Shown: positions 1 to 8,743 of the stretch, piece by piece | How positions within the stretch are numbered: position 1 is the first letter of the stretch | How the letters are laid out: every line of letters starts with the position of its first letter | Assembly (NCBI GenBank): GCA_014860225.1 | Contig: JACZKE010000023.1 | Span: 48,787 to 112,786 of the forward strand | Origin: Desulfuromonadales bacterium | Lineage (GTDB): Bacteria > Desulfobacterota > Desulfuromonadia > Desulfuromonadales > BM103 | Length of the DNA: 64,000 nt | Direction: 5' to 3' | Made by a program: the position numbers and the translations under genes | The notes under the pieces: generated by a model | What the model was told of the DNA's origin: nothing | Database searches by the model: none | Seen by the model: only the letters and a program-made list of their open reading frames with translations

Positions 1-2
1 TC

Positions 3-767
3 AAAGGCTCTTTTACCGGGGCAACCCAGACCAAACGCGGACTCTTCGAGGTTGCCGAAGGCGGCACGCTGCTACTTGATGAGGTCGGCAATATAAGTCT
101 GGCGACTCAGGCTAAACTACTGCGTGTTCTACAGGAGCGTGTTGTGACTCCAATCGGCGGCACCAAGCCTATTCCTATCGACATCCGTTTGGTTGCCGCC
201 ACCAATGCCAATCTGCGAGAAATGGTCAAGAAGGGGACCTTTCGCGATGATCTTTTTTTTCGCCTCAACATCATTCCAATTGAACTACCACCCTTAAGAG
301 AGCGCAAAGGTGATCTGATGCTGTTGGCCAGCCAGTTTCTCAAACGGTTTGCAGAGGAGAACGGCAAGGAGATTCGAGGTTTCAGCCCAGAAGTGATTGA
401 ACAGCTCGAACATTACAGCTTCCCCGGCAATGTTCGTGAATTGGAAAATATAATCGAACGGGCTGTAGTCCTCTCGCATTCAGATCTCCTTCATCGACAG
501 GACCTGGAAATGCCGGGAGACGATCATTCCTCTGCCTTATCTTCCGACCAGTCTGTTCCTTGCGATGCCAACGAATTGAAAGAGCGCAAACGCTTGCTGC
601 GTGAAGAAGCTGTCGTGCCGCTGGAGCGGGCCTTTTTGTTGAACGCTATGGATCGCAATGACTGGAATATCACCAGGGCCGCAGAAGAAGTTGGCATGCA
701 GCGTCCGAACTTCCAGGCGATGCTTAAAAAACTGGGTATCAGCAGTCGCACACGAATAATGGAGTAG
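3..767 (+). CDS. sigma-54-dependent response regulator/activator, 5'-truncated by window edge (AAA+ and Fis-type HTH C-terminus)
   Basis: Frame 3 is open from the window start: KGSFTGATQTKRGLFEVAEGGTLLLDEVGNISLATQAKLLRVLQE (GAFTGA-like motif), then R-finger region and C-terminal HTH (NITRAAEEVGMQRPNFQAMLKKLGI). Confidence 0.93.
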   Translation, partial: KGSFTGATQTKRGLFEVAEGGTLLLDEVGNISLATQAKLLRVLQERVVTPIGGTKPIPIDIRLVAATNANLREMVKKGTFRDDLFFRLNIIPIELPPLRERKGDLMLLASQFLKRFAEENGKEIRGFSPEVIEQLEHYSFPGNVRELENIIERAVVLSHSDLLHRQDLEMPGDDHSSALSSDQSVPCDANELKERKRLLREEAVVPLERAFLLNAMDRNDWNITRAAEEVGMQRPNFQAMLKKLGISSRTRIME

Positions 768-853
768 TCGAGAGAAATGACTTTCCATGATTATCCTTTC
801 TCATAGAGCCTTTCCAGCCGGTTTCCGGCAAAAAATATAAAAAATAACCGTAC

Positions 854-872
854 TGTATATTTAGGTTATACA
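854..872. promoter_or_regulatory. candidate enhancer site UAS1, inverted repeat TGTATA-N7-TATACA
   Basis: Read directly: TGTATATTTAGGTTATACA between the sigma-54 regulator gene and the redox operon; matches UAS2. Confidence 0.5.
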
Positions 873-954
873 TCCCCTTTCCGGTTAAAAAAGCCAGTCT
901 TTCAAGGACTTGGCAGCCAATCCGGACGGAATCCACTCTCAACTCAGCTTGTTG

Positions 955-973
955 CGTATATTAGTTTTATACG
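955..973. promoter_or_regulatory. candidate enhancer site UAS2, inverted repeat CGTATA-N7-TATACG
   Basis: Read directly: CGTATATTAGTTTTATACG; same arm length and spacer as UAS1. Confidence 0.5.
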
Positions 974-1068
974 TATTCCTTCCTTTCTGAAGTTACACCT
1001 TATCTATAACCATGAAAAAATCTCACAAAAACAAGGGGTTAAGCGCATAATTAGGAAAATTTAAAAAT

Positions 1069-1085
1069 TGGTATGGCTGATGCAG
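1069..1085 (+). promoter_or_regulatory. candidate sigma-54 (-24/-12) promoter of the redox operon
   Basis: TGGTATGGCTGATGCA: GG-N10-GC spacing, about 57 nt upstream of ATG 1142 and downstream of both inverted repeats. Confidence 0.5.
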
Positions 1086-1141
1086 TATCCCTATAACAAG
1101 AGCGAATTCTACGAATCAAGGTTAACAGGAAGGAGGCCGTT

Positions 1142-1366
1142 ATGAAGACAATGAGAATGTTGATATCGATGGTGGCTGGCAGTGCTTCTGTTGCTTATGC
1201 GGCAACAGGGACACAGGGCGAGGGTGCAGGAATTCTGGCCTATTTCTTTGTAGGATTTTTTGCCTTGATCATTGTGACCCAATTGGTGCCGGCGATGATC
1301 CTCTTTTTCGGACTGGTGAAGGGATTGCTGTCCCGCCCGGAAAAAACTGCGGTGAAAGCAGACTAA
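1142..1366 (+). CDS. small membrane protein A (signal peptide-like N-terminus plus one TM helix)
   Basis: 74 aa, RBS aggaggcc; ILAYFFVGFFALIIVTQLVPAMILFFGLVKGL, paralogous to the 80-aa ORF at 1870. Confidence 0.8.
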   Translation: MKTMRMLISMVAGSASVAYAATGTQGEGAGILAYFFVGFFALIIVTQLVPAMILFFGLVKGLLSRPEKTAVKAD

Positions 1367-1375
1367 ATGGGACCA

Positions 1376-1398
1376 GCCCCTGGATTTGAACCAGGGGC
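1376..1398. other. intercistronic hairpin gcccctgg/ccaggggc
   Basis: 8-bp perfect stem, 7-nt loop, directly after the first small protein; no U-tract. Confidence 0.6.
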
Positions 1399-1424
1399 GG
1401 TCGGGTCTTGGGTAGGAGAGAAAA

Positions 1425-1838
1425 ATGACAATGCATATGCCAGGACTACTCATCGCAGATGAAGACGTGTTGACCAGGAAACGCATGGCAGACTTGTTCA
1501 TCAATGCCGGCTACCAGGTGACAGTGACCAATTCGGCAGCCGGAGTTCTCTATGGGATCCTCAAAAAAACAGCTCAGGTGGTTTTGTTGAGTACCAGGTT
1601 TGATGAACTGCTGGCAACGGAACTGATTCCGATTCTGAAAAAATGCAATCGCAATCTGACCATCATTCTGGTTGCCAGTGAACTGCCCCTGACACTGATC
1701 CGCAAAGCGCGCAGCGAGGGCATTTTTTACCATGCACTTAAGCCGAACCGTCCCGGCGATGAAGAAGAGTTGCGACAGGCTGTTAAATGCGCATTCGAAA
1801 AGTTGACTCACAATCCTGCAGGCGAGTGGCTGCAATGA
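1425..1838 (+). CDS. stand-alone receiver-like protein, degenerate phosphoacceptor
   Basis: 137 aa with receiver features (LLIADED...; HALKP) but the expected Asp after VVLL is Ser (QVVLLSTRFDEL). Confidence 0.75.
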   Translation: MTMHMPGLLIADEDVLTRKRMADLFINAGYQVTVTNSAAGVLYGILKKTAQVVLLSTRFDELLATELIPILKKCNRNLTIILVASELPLTLIRKARSEGIFYHALKPNRPGDEEELRQAVKCAFEKLTHNPAGEWLQ

Positions 1839-1869
1839 CCTGTGGGATCACAAACTGACGGAGGAAATC

Positions 1870-2112
1870 ATGAAAAAGTACAGAAGTTTATTAATGGCGA
1901 CGTCGATGCTAATGCTCATGGCAGGCCCTGCTTTTGCCGTGGATACGAGCAAAACTTACTCAAGTGGAATTCTGGTCGGGTGCTTTCTGGCCTTTTGCGG
2001 TCTGATCGTTGTTGTGCAACTGATGCCGACGATCCTGCTCCTGGTCGGTTTTGTCAGAGGTCTGTTTAAGGGTACCGCCAAACAAGCAAGTCGCTATGGC
2101 AGCAAAGGCTAA
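1870..2112 (+). CDS. small membrane protein B, paralog of 1142..1366
   Basis: 80 aa; ILVGCFLAFCGLIVVVQLMPTILLLVGFVRGLF aligns with FFALIIVTQLVPAMILFFGLVKGL. Confidence 0.8.
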   Translation: MKKYRSLLMATSMLMLMAGPAFAVDTSKTYSSGILVGCFLAFCGLIVVVQLMPTILLLVGFVRGLFKGTAKQASRYGSKG

Positions 2113-2156
2113 GCATTGTCAGGTTAACGCCCTGTCTTGCACAAAAGGAGAAGAAA

Positions 2157-2327
2157 ATGGTCACCCAAATACTCGAAAAAATTGGTGAGGTGCACAGTGT
2201 TTATACCCTGGTGGATTTTTACCAGTACATCAAGGGCGTCGAATATCTCATCTGTGTCGCGTTCTTCATCGCTTTCCCGATGTTCTACAAGTATGTGAAC
2301 GAGAAGCCCGGTGAGGTCAATAAATGA
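2157..2327 (+). CDS. 56-aa single-TM protein (below the ORF-track cutoff)
   Basis: ATG with RBS aaaaggagaag: MVTQILEKIGEVHSVYTLVDFYQYIKGVEYLICVAFFIAFPMFYKYVNEKPGEVNK*; in the operon just before the cytochrome. Confidence 0.75.
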   Translation: MVTQILEKIGEVHSVYTLVDFYQYIKGVEYLICVAFFIAFPMFYKYVNEKPGEVNK

Positions 2328-2369
2328 GAATGCCGTCTGGCACTCATTCATAGTAAAGGAGAGAGAACC

Positions 2370-2885
2370 ATGAGCGCGAAGCAAGTCTTGACCACCTTGA
2401 TGATGGCACTGGTACTCGTTGCGACGGGCAGCCTGACCCAGGCCGCGGATATGCCTGAGCAAGCGTCGCTCGACACCTTGGCCAAGCTGTTCGATGGTGT
2501 CGAGTTTGACCATGCCATGCATACCGACCTGGGCGAGGATTGTTCCGCCTGTCATCATCACACTACCGGGACAGGTACGACCGACGAGCGTTGCATTAGT
2601 TGCCATGCTGACAGCGACGAAGTTGCATCCGTTGCTTGCAACGCCTGTCACGTCGCTGATCCGTTTTCTGCTGAGTACATTAACCGGAAGTCTTTGAACC
2701 TCTACCAGTATCATGTTGATATGCCGGGATTGAAGGCTGCCTATCACTGGAACTGTGTCGGTTGTCATGAGGCGATGGACGGCCCGACCGGCTGCCAGGA
2801 CTGCCATGCCAGGACGGCAGAGGGAGACGATTTTTATCGCGCAGATGCGTCTGATACCTCGACATCCGGCAAGGGCGGGCACTGA
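2370..2885 (+). CDS. class III-like multiheme cytochrome c, 5 CXXCH motifs
   Basis: Signal peptide; CSACH, CISCH, CNACH, CVGCH, CQDCH. Confidence 0.93.
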   Translation: MSAKQVLTTLMMALVLVATGSLTQAADMPEQASLDTLAKLFDGVEFDHAMHTDLGEDCSACHHHTTGTGTTDERCISCHADSDEVASVACNACHVADPFSAEYINRKSLNLYQYHVDMPGLKAAYHWNCVGCHEAMDGPTGCQDCHARTAEGDDFYRADASDTSTSGKGGH

Positions 2886-2943
2886 GGACTGTTGGTTTTG
2901 AGTTAATAATTGCGGATCAGAATTCAGTATAAGGAGAGTCGTT

Positions 2944-3900
2944 ATGAGTGGAATCAGTCGACGGAGATTTCTTGCTGCCAGTGTAGCAGGATGTGCCGCC
3001 ACAACCCTGGCCGGACCGAAAAAGGCCCTGGCGGCCGGATCATTTACCGGCTACTCGGATGGTATGGGTGTGTTGGTGGATTTGACCCGTTGCATCGGCT
3101 GCCGCAGCTGCGAGGCCGCTTGCAACAAGGAACAGAACCTGCCTGCCCCGGATCGGCCATTTGATGACCAGACGGTCTTTGATGAAACCTTCCACGGCGG
3201 CAAGCAGAAGCGGCGTCCGGATGAAAACGCCTATACGGTGGTTAATCGCTATAACCCGGAGAGCAGTGATCATCCCCTCTTTCGTAAGGTGCAATGCAAT
3301 CATTGTAATGAGCCGGCCTGCCTTAGCTCCTGTTTTGTCAACGCTTACACCAAGACCAAGGAAGGCGCCGTGGTCTATAATCCCAAGGTGTGCGTCGGTT
3401 GCCGGAACTGCATGATTGCCTGCCCATTCAATATTCCTGGCTACAGTTACTCAAGTGCCTTCGATCCGGTCGTCAAGAAGTGCATTTTCTGCCACGAAAC
3501 CAGGCTGAAGAACGGCCTGCCGCCGGCCTGCGTCGATATCTGCCCGCAGGAAGCCTTGACCTTCGGCAAGCGCAGAGATCTCCTCAAAATTGGCAACCAG
3601 CGTATCCAGACCCATCCGGGCCGCTACGTCGATCATATCTATGGTGAAAAGGAATTGGGAGGAACCAGTTGGATGTACCTGTCGTCAGTGCCTTTTGAAG
3701 AAGTCGGTTTTGACCCGAATCCGGGGAACGAACCAATCATCAACAACGTCAAGGATTTCCTCGGAACCGTGCCGATGGTATTGGCAATCTGGCCGGCAAT
3801 GTTTACCGGCTTCCATCTCCTGGCAAAAAAAAGGGACGGTCACGATGACCACGATCAAGACGCCGACCAGCATAACGGCGAGGAGGGAGGCGAACAATGA
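2944..3900 (+). CDS. Tat-exported 4x[4Fe-4S] ferredoxin subunit with C-terminal TM (HybA/HmcB/CbcT-like)
   Basis: SRRRFLAASVAG Tat signal; CIGCRSCEAAC, CNHCNEPACLSSC, CVGCRNCMIAC, CIFCHETRLKNGLPPACVDIC. Confidence 0.93.
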   Translation: MSGISRRRFLAASVAGCAATTLAGPKKALAAGSFTGYSDGMGVLVDLTRCIGCRSCEAACNKEQNLPAPDRPFDDQTVFDETFHGGKQKRRPDENAYTVVNRYNPESSDHPLFRKVQCNHCNEPACLSSCFVNAYTKTKEGAVVYNPKVCVGCRNCMIACPFNIPGYSYSSAFDPVVKKCIFCHETRLKNGLPPACVDICPQEALTFGKRRDLLKIGNQRIQTHPGRYVDHIYGEKELGGTSWMYLSSVPFEEVGFDPNPGNEPIINNVKDFLGTVPMVLAIWPAMFTGFHLLAKKRDGHDDHDQDADQHNGEEGGEQ

Positions 3901-5237
3901 AAATGCTACTTGAATGTGGGGCAAAACCGGTTGATTCCCACGTTGACGAAAAGACCGAGAAGTCCTGGTCGTTTATGCGGAAAATGCTGTTTGGGCTGAC
4001 CCCCGGTCAATACCTCGGGCAGGCTCTGCGTAATCCATTCAACTGGATCCTGGGCATCATCTTTGCTATTGGTCTGCCGCTGATCGCCTATCGCTTCCTG
4101 TTCGGTCTCAGCGTGGTGACCCACGGTTCCAACGACTACCCCTGGGGCTTGTTCCTTGGCTTCGGCCTGTTTGCCATGGTGCCCCTTTCTGCTTCCGGGT
4201 TCATGCTCGGAACGGCGGTCGAAATCTTCGGCCGGCATGATTTTAAGCCGATTGAACGGCTGGCTTTACTTAACGGCCTGCTCGGATACCTTTTTGCCGT
4301 TATTTATCTGATGGTCGACCTCGGCCAGCCGTGGCGCCTGCCTTACCCGATGGTGGTCTCGTTTGGCCCGGCGGCCGTACTGTTTCTGGTTGCCTGGCAT
4401 GTGGCGACCTACCTGTCGGTGCAGGTTGCCGAAGTTTCGGTGTCATTTTTCGAGTGGATCGGCTGGCTGGGGGGCAAGCGCTACATCAAAAAGATCACTA
4501 TCGGCCTGACCGTGGCCGGCATTATCCTTTCAACCCTGCACCAGGGTGCTCTGGGGGCGCTCTTCAGCTACGCGCCAGGCAAGGTGCACCCGCTCTGGTA
4601 CTCGGCGTCCTTTCAGTGGATTCTCTTCTTCTGTTCGGCAATTCCGGCTGGCCTTTGCATGGTGATTGTTGTCAGCACCGTGGTCAAGAAGACCATGGCC
4701 TGGCGTTGCGACGCCAACTTTCTCGATAATCTCGATCGCTGCACTCTCGGTTTGGCCAAAGGCGCCAGCATGGGGCTGATCACTTACCTGGCCATCAAGC
4801 TGATCAGTGTTGCCCATGACAACGAGTGGGGTTACCTGACAACAGGTTGGGGAACCTGGTTCCTGCTGGAGATGGCCGTTGGTGTGGTGTTGCCGATCAT
4901 GCTCTTTGCTTATGCAATACGCCACAACTTCGTCGGTCTGGCCAGGTTCGGTGCCGGTATCACCGTCTTCGGGATTATCCTGAATCGTTTGAATACGGCA
5001 CTCATCACTTTCAACTGGCAGCTTTACCAGGAAATTCCACATATCTTTGAAGTAATCATTTCCGTGACCATCTTTGCGGTTTACGTGGTGGTCTATCGTT
5101 TCATTCTCTACCGCCTGCCGATTCTCTTCGTATGGAAAGAACAACCGCAGGAAGCTCTTGCCACGGAAGCAGTCAAGGCGGCACCGATACGGACAACACC
5201 GTCTCCGGCCGGTGCCATGTATCGCAAGATGGATTAA
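3897..5237 (+). CDS. NrfD/PsrC-family integral membrane quinone-interacting subunit
   Basis: 446 aa, multiple TM helices, overlaps the ferredoxin stop (ATGA), NrfD-like order. Confidence 0.9.
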   Translation: MKMLLECGAKPVDSHVDEKTEKSWSFMRKMLFGLTPGQYLGQALRNPFNWILGIIFAIGLPLIAYRFLFGLSVVTHGSNDYPWGLFLGFGLFAMVPLSASGFMLGTAVEIFGRHDFKPIERLALLNGLLGYLFAVIYLMVDLGQPWRLPYPMVVSFGPAAVLFLVAWHVATYLSVQVAEVSVSFFEWIGWLGGKRYIKKITIGLTVAGIILSTLHQGALGALFSYAPGKVHPLWYSASFQWILFFCSAIPAGLCMVIVVSTVVKKTMAWRCDANFLDNLDRCTLGLAKGASMGLITYLAIKLISVAHDNEWGYLTTGWGTWFLLEMAVGVVLPIMLFAYAIRHNFVGLARFGAGITVFGIILNRLNTALITFNWQLYQEIPHIFEVIISVTIFAVYVVVYRFILYRLPILFVWKEQPQEALATEAVKAAPIRTTPSPAGAMYRKMD

Positions 5238-5299
5238 AAAATGACCGCGGGGCTGGAGATCGGTCCCGCGGTCATAAGATAAAGACAAGGAGGTTCGCC

Positions 5300-6145
5300 A
5301 TGCTCAGCAGCATTAACAGTCGTGCAATAGTCCCGGTTGCCTGCGCTGTTACCGGATTTGTCATCGCCTGCTGTGTGCTTCTGTATACCTTTGTTAAAGA
5401 TGACCTCATCAAGGGTGAGATACAACATGCGGCCGACCTTTCGGACACCATAATCAAGTCAACCCGTTATGCGATGCTCCATGATGATCGGGAAAGCTTA
5501 AGCAATATTATCAACAGCATCGGAGAACAGAATCTGGTAGAGCATGTAAGAATTTTCAATAAAAAGGGACTGATCATGTTTTCCCCTGACAGCCAGGAGG
5601 TCAGCCAGTTTATCGATAAATCAGCGGCAGGCTGTACTGAATGCCACGCCGGGCCCGAGCCGAAGCGCAGCCTTGGCACCATGGCCAAGGCCCGTCAGTT
5701 TACGAACAACGCCGGAAGCGATGTCCTGGCGATCACGGCGCCGTTCTATAATGAACCGGAATGTTTCAATGCCGCCTGCCACTTTCATGATCCCGAACAA
5801 AGCCTGCTCGGGACTCTTGATATAGGCGTCTCCCAGGATCCTCTCAAGAGGACTCTTGGCCAAATACAGAACCGCATGATCATGTTTAGTGCAATGGTGC
5901 TTGTCCTTACCGTTGGCGCTGTCTGTTCCCTCCTCTATCGCCAGGTGTTTTTACCGATCAAACAACTTGCTGACTTTACCGAAGATTCATCTGGTGATAC
6001 TCTGAGTGATGAATTCCCCGAAGTCAGCGGTGAAGTCGCCCGGTTGGCAAATGCCTTTCAGAAGATGACCAGGCGCGTGCGGGAGCTTGAAGGCCAGCTC
6101 CAGAAAAAAGAACGCGAAGCCATCCCGCCGGACTCGTTGCCCTGA
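5300..6145 (+). CDS. periplasmic c-type-heme sensor with HAMP, no kinase domain
   Basis: TM-periplasmic-TM-HAMP; CTECH plus CFNAACH. Start at MLSSINSRAIV (RBS aaggagg); the longer track ORF is an upstream extension. Confidence 0.8.
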   Translation: MLSSINSRAIVPVACAVTGFVIACCVLLYTFVKDDLIKGEIQHAADLSDTIIKSTRYAMLHDDRESLSNIINSIGEQNLVEHVRIFNKKGLIMFSPDSQEVSQFIDKSAAGCTECHAGPEPKRSLGTMAKARQFTNNAGSDVLAITAPFYNEPECFNAACHFHDPEQSLLGTLDIGVSQDPLKRTLGQIQNRMIMFSAMVLVLTVGAVCSLLYRQVFLPIKQLADFTEDSSGDTLSDEFPEVSGEVARLANAFQKMTRRVRELEGQLQKKEREAIPPDSLP

Positions 6146-6204
6146 TTTTATCAGACGTTTTACTGACTCCGCTTTACCATTCTTCTGCGGGTAGGCAGAA
6201 GGAG

Positions 6205-6735
6205 ATGACAATGAGCCAGGTGGAGCCACAATTTGATGTGCAGCAACTGCCGGGACGCGAAGTTCTCAGGCAAAAGATCGAGGCTCGCATCCGGCACCTT
6301 GAAAGGGCTTCCGGAAACGGTCTCTGGTCCATGGTCCTGTTCCTCCTGGTCAGCTATTTTGCTTTTGATGGTTTCGCAATCCTCCCCGACCTCAGCGATG
6401 ATGCCCGCAGAATGCTTGGTGCGCCACCGCCGGGAGAAATGATCAGTCTTGCACTGGTGGTTTACGCATTCTCCAGCATTGTTCGCACCCTTGCCCGTAT
6501 GAGCCGTAATATCAAGCCCTATACGGGTTTGATGCACGCCGCGTTTTTTACTGCCTTCTATACGTTCTACCAACTGTCCGGAGTACTGCAGGATAATTTC
6601 TGGGCGGTTTTTTTTGCCGGGATCAGTGTCATGGGGCTGGATAATTACTACCTCTGGTCACACAGCAATGAAGCCGTTCGCAAAGAGCGTGCTTTGCTTG
6701 AGAGTATGCGGAGGGGTGGAGAGAATATTCAGTGA
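6205..6735 (+). CDS. hypothetical membrane protein
   Basis: 176 aa with about 4 hydrophobic segments; start 6205 or 6211 behind RBS aaggag. Confidence 0.75.
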   Translation: MTMSQVEPQFDVQQLPGREVLRQKIEARIRHLERASGNGLWSMVLFLLVSYFAFDGFAILPDLSDDARRMLGAPPPGEMISLALVVYAFSSIVRTLARMSRNIKPYTGLMHAAFFTAFYTFYQLSGVLQDNFWAVFFAGISVMGLDNYYLWSHSNEAVRKERALLESMRRGGENIQ

Positions 6736-6963
6736 AAGAGGCGGAAACCCAGGTAGGGGCAGATGACTGCAGGTTCTGACTTCCGTTAACCGCAACCTGA
6801 CCTGACACACGCGACTGGTTAAACTTGCAGGTTGCAAAGATTATCAACCCGGATTCAGGGTTATCAGACATACTTTAAAGTGAGAGAACAAGCTCTGCTG
6901 TACCGTTACCATCAATCATGATATTTTGTCCTTGAGCTTTATCGGCATCTTCTCGTCGACCGC

Positions 6964-7800
6964 TTGTCACAGCTAATTAATACAACCGGAACGCCTTTCG
7001 TGACAATTCCACAAACTCCGCTGCTGTATGGTGCCTTCGGCGCCTACTTGCTTGCAGTGTGCCTCTATCTGCTCCATCTGCTCGTGCGCCGCCCCTGGGT
7101 GTGGCGCAGTGCTTTCGTTCTGGTGCTGGCCGGCTTTGTCCTGCAAAGTTTTTGTCTGGCGCTGCGCTGGGCAAGTGCCGGCTATCTGCCGGTGACCAAT
7201 CTGTTTGCAACCCAATTCTTTTTCAGTTGGGCGCTGGCAGCGACTTACCTCTACTTTGAATTGCGCTACCGGATCCATGCTGCCGGCCTGTTTGTCATGT
7301 TCTGCAACCTGCTGCTGCTCGGTAGTGCGCTACCGCGCAGTGCCGACATCCCACCGCTGATTCCGGCACTCGATACCCCGCTGTTCACCTTGCACGTTTC
7401 CCTCTCCTTTGCGGGTTATGCGTTTTTCGCCATGGCCTTCTCGATGGGAGTGCTATATCTGCTGCAGAAGCGCCTGCAGACGGGGCTGCTGCCCGATCTG
7501 TTGCTGCTGCGCAAGCTCAACGAAGAGGCGGTTTTTCTCGGCTTCAGCCTGTTCACCCTGTGCATGATTTTTGGCAGCATCTGGGCATACGTAGCCTGGG
7601 GGTATTATTTTTCCTGGAACATCAAAGGAGTCTGGTCGGCGCTGGTCTGGCTGTTTTATGCCGGTATGTGCCATGCTAAATTTGTCCGCCGCTGGCAGGG
7701 TACAGGCTATGCCGTGTTGTCGATTGTCGGCTTCAGCGTAGTTTTGTTCACCTATCTCGGAATCGGTCTGCTGATGAGCAGCAATCATCCCCTCGACTGA
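6964..7800 (+). CDS. cytochrome c biogenesis protein CcsA/ResC family
   Basis: WGYYFSWNIKGVWSALVWLFYAG heme-handling WWD-like segment; multi-TM; start codon uncertain (TTG in track). Confidence 0.85.
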   Translation: MSQLINTTGTPFVTIPQTPLLYGAFGAYLLAVCLYLLHLLVRRPWVWRSAFVLVLAGFVLQSFCLALRWASAGYLPVTNLFATQFFFSWALAATYLYFELRYRIHAAGLFVMFCNLLLLGSALPRSADIPPLIPALDTPLFTLHVSLSFAGYAFFAMAFSMGVLYLLQKRLQTGLLPDLLLLRKLNEEAVFLGFSLFTLCMIFGSIWAYVAWGYYFSWNIKGVWSALVWLFYAGMCHAKFVRRWQGTGYAVLSIVGFSVVLFTYLGIGLLMSSNHPLD

Positions 7801-7818
7801 CCAGGAGAGGTAAGGAAG

Positions 7819-8601
7819 ATGAAAATCTCCATATTCGTCAATAAACTGTGGAAACTGTTCTGCTCATTAAAACTCTCGATTGTGCTGGCATCACTCACCA
7901 CCCTGCTGGCGATTGGCGGGTCCATAATGATGCCATTCAATCCGCGGGTGTTTGGCGGTCTGGACAGCATGCCTCTCGGCATCTGGCTGAACGAGGTTGC
8001 TGCACAGGCACCGGCCATGACCTGGTGGATTCCGGCAGGCGGTATCCTGGTAGCTCTGCTCGCTTTCAATGCCCTGTGCTGCTTTATCGACTGGCTTTGC
8101 CACTTTCGTGCTCGCTGGCGTAAGTGCGGGGAGTACCTGATCCATCTCGGCTTCGTTCTGATCGTGGCCGCTTTTCTGTGGGGTAGTCAAGCGGGATTCC
8201 GCAGTGAGAATAACGGGTTGCTGATTGGGCAAAGCAAACCTCTCCCCCAGTTGGACCTGGTTCTGAAGTTGGAAGCCTTCGAACCTGTGTTCAACCGGAA
8301 CGGCCGGCCGGTCGATATGCTCAACACTCTGGCCCTGTATGATGGGGGGCGGTTGCTCAAGCGGGCCCAGGCTCGCACCAACCATCCACTGACCTGGGAG
8401 GGGTTGGTCATCATTCCGGCCTCCTATGGCCAGACCATGAGAGGCGGCCGGAATCAGCCCTACAGTATTCTGACAATCAACTATGACCCTGGTGTTAACG
8501 TGGCGATCACAGGCAGTGTTGCTATGGGATGCGGAGTATTGCTGACCTTGTGCTCGTTTTATCGCAAACGGGCGCGCGGTGATCGCCCGGATATCATCTG
8601 A
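7819..8601 (+). CDS. ResB-like cytochrome c biogenesis protein
   Basis: KLWKLFCSLKLSIVLASLTTLLAIGG N-terminus typical of ResB; adjacent to CcsA. Confidence 0.8.
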   Translation: MKISIFVNKLWKLFCSLKLSIVLASLTTLLAIGGSIMMPFNPRVFGGLDSMPLGIWLNEVAAQAPAMTWWIPAGGILVALLAFNALCCFIDWLCHFRARWRKCGEYLIHLGFVLIVAAFLWGSQAGFRSENNGLLIGQSKPLPQLDLVLKLEAFEPVFNRNGRPVDMLNTLALYDGGRLLKRAQARTNHPLTWEGLVIIPASYGQTMRGGRNQPYSILTINYDPGVNVAITGSVAMGCGVLLTLCSFYRKRARGDRPDII

Positions 8602-8743
8602 ACCCGATGCCTCTGGCACAAGCAAGAGGTTCAAAGATACATTCGATAGTTTGATGATTACTCTGAGTCAACCTGGAATTCTGCCATTGCCGAGTCCGGG
8701 GCCGTCAGTGATGTTAATATTCACCTTGACCTCTTCTCATCTG

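Noticed and set aside
1376-1398. tRNA T-arm-like sequence on the minus strand (CCTGGTTCAAATCCAGG...TGGTCCCA)
   Set aside because: No D-arm, anticodon arm or pairing 5' acceptor strand upstream on that strand; kept only as an intercistronic hairpin.
2124-3002. 292-aa minus-strand ORF
   Set aside because: Antisense to the cytochrome and ferredoxin genes; no recognisable domain; shadow ORF of high-GC coding sequence.
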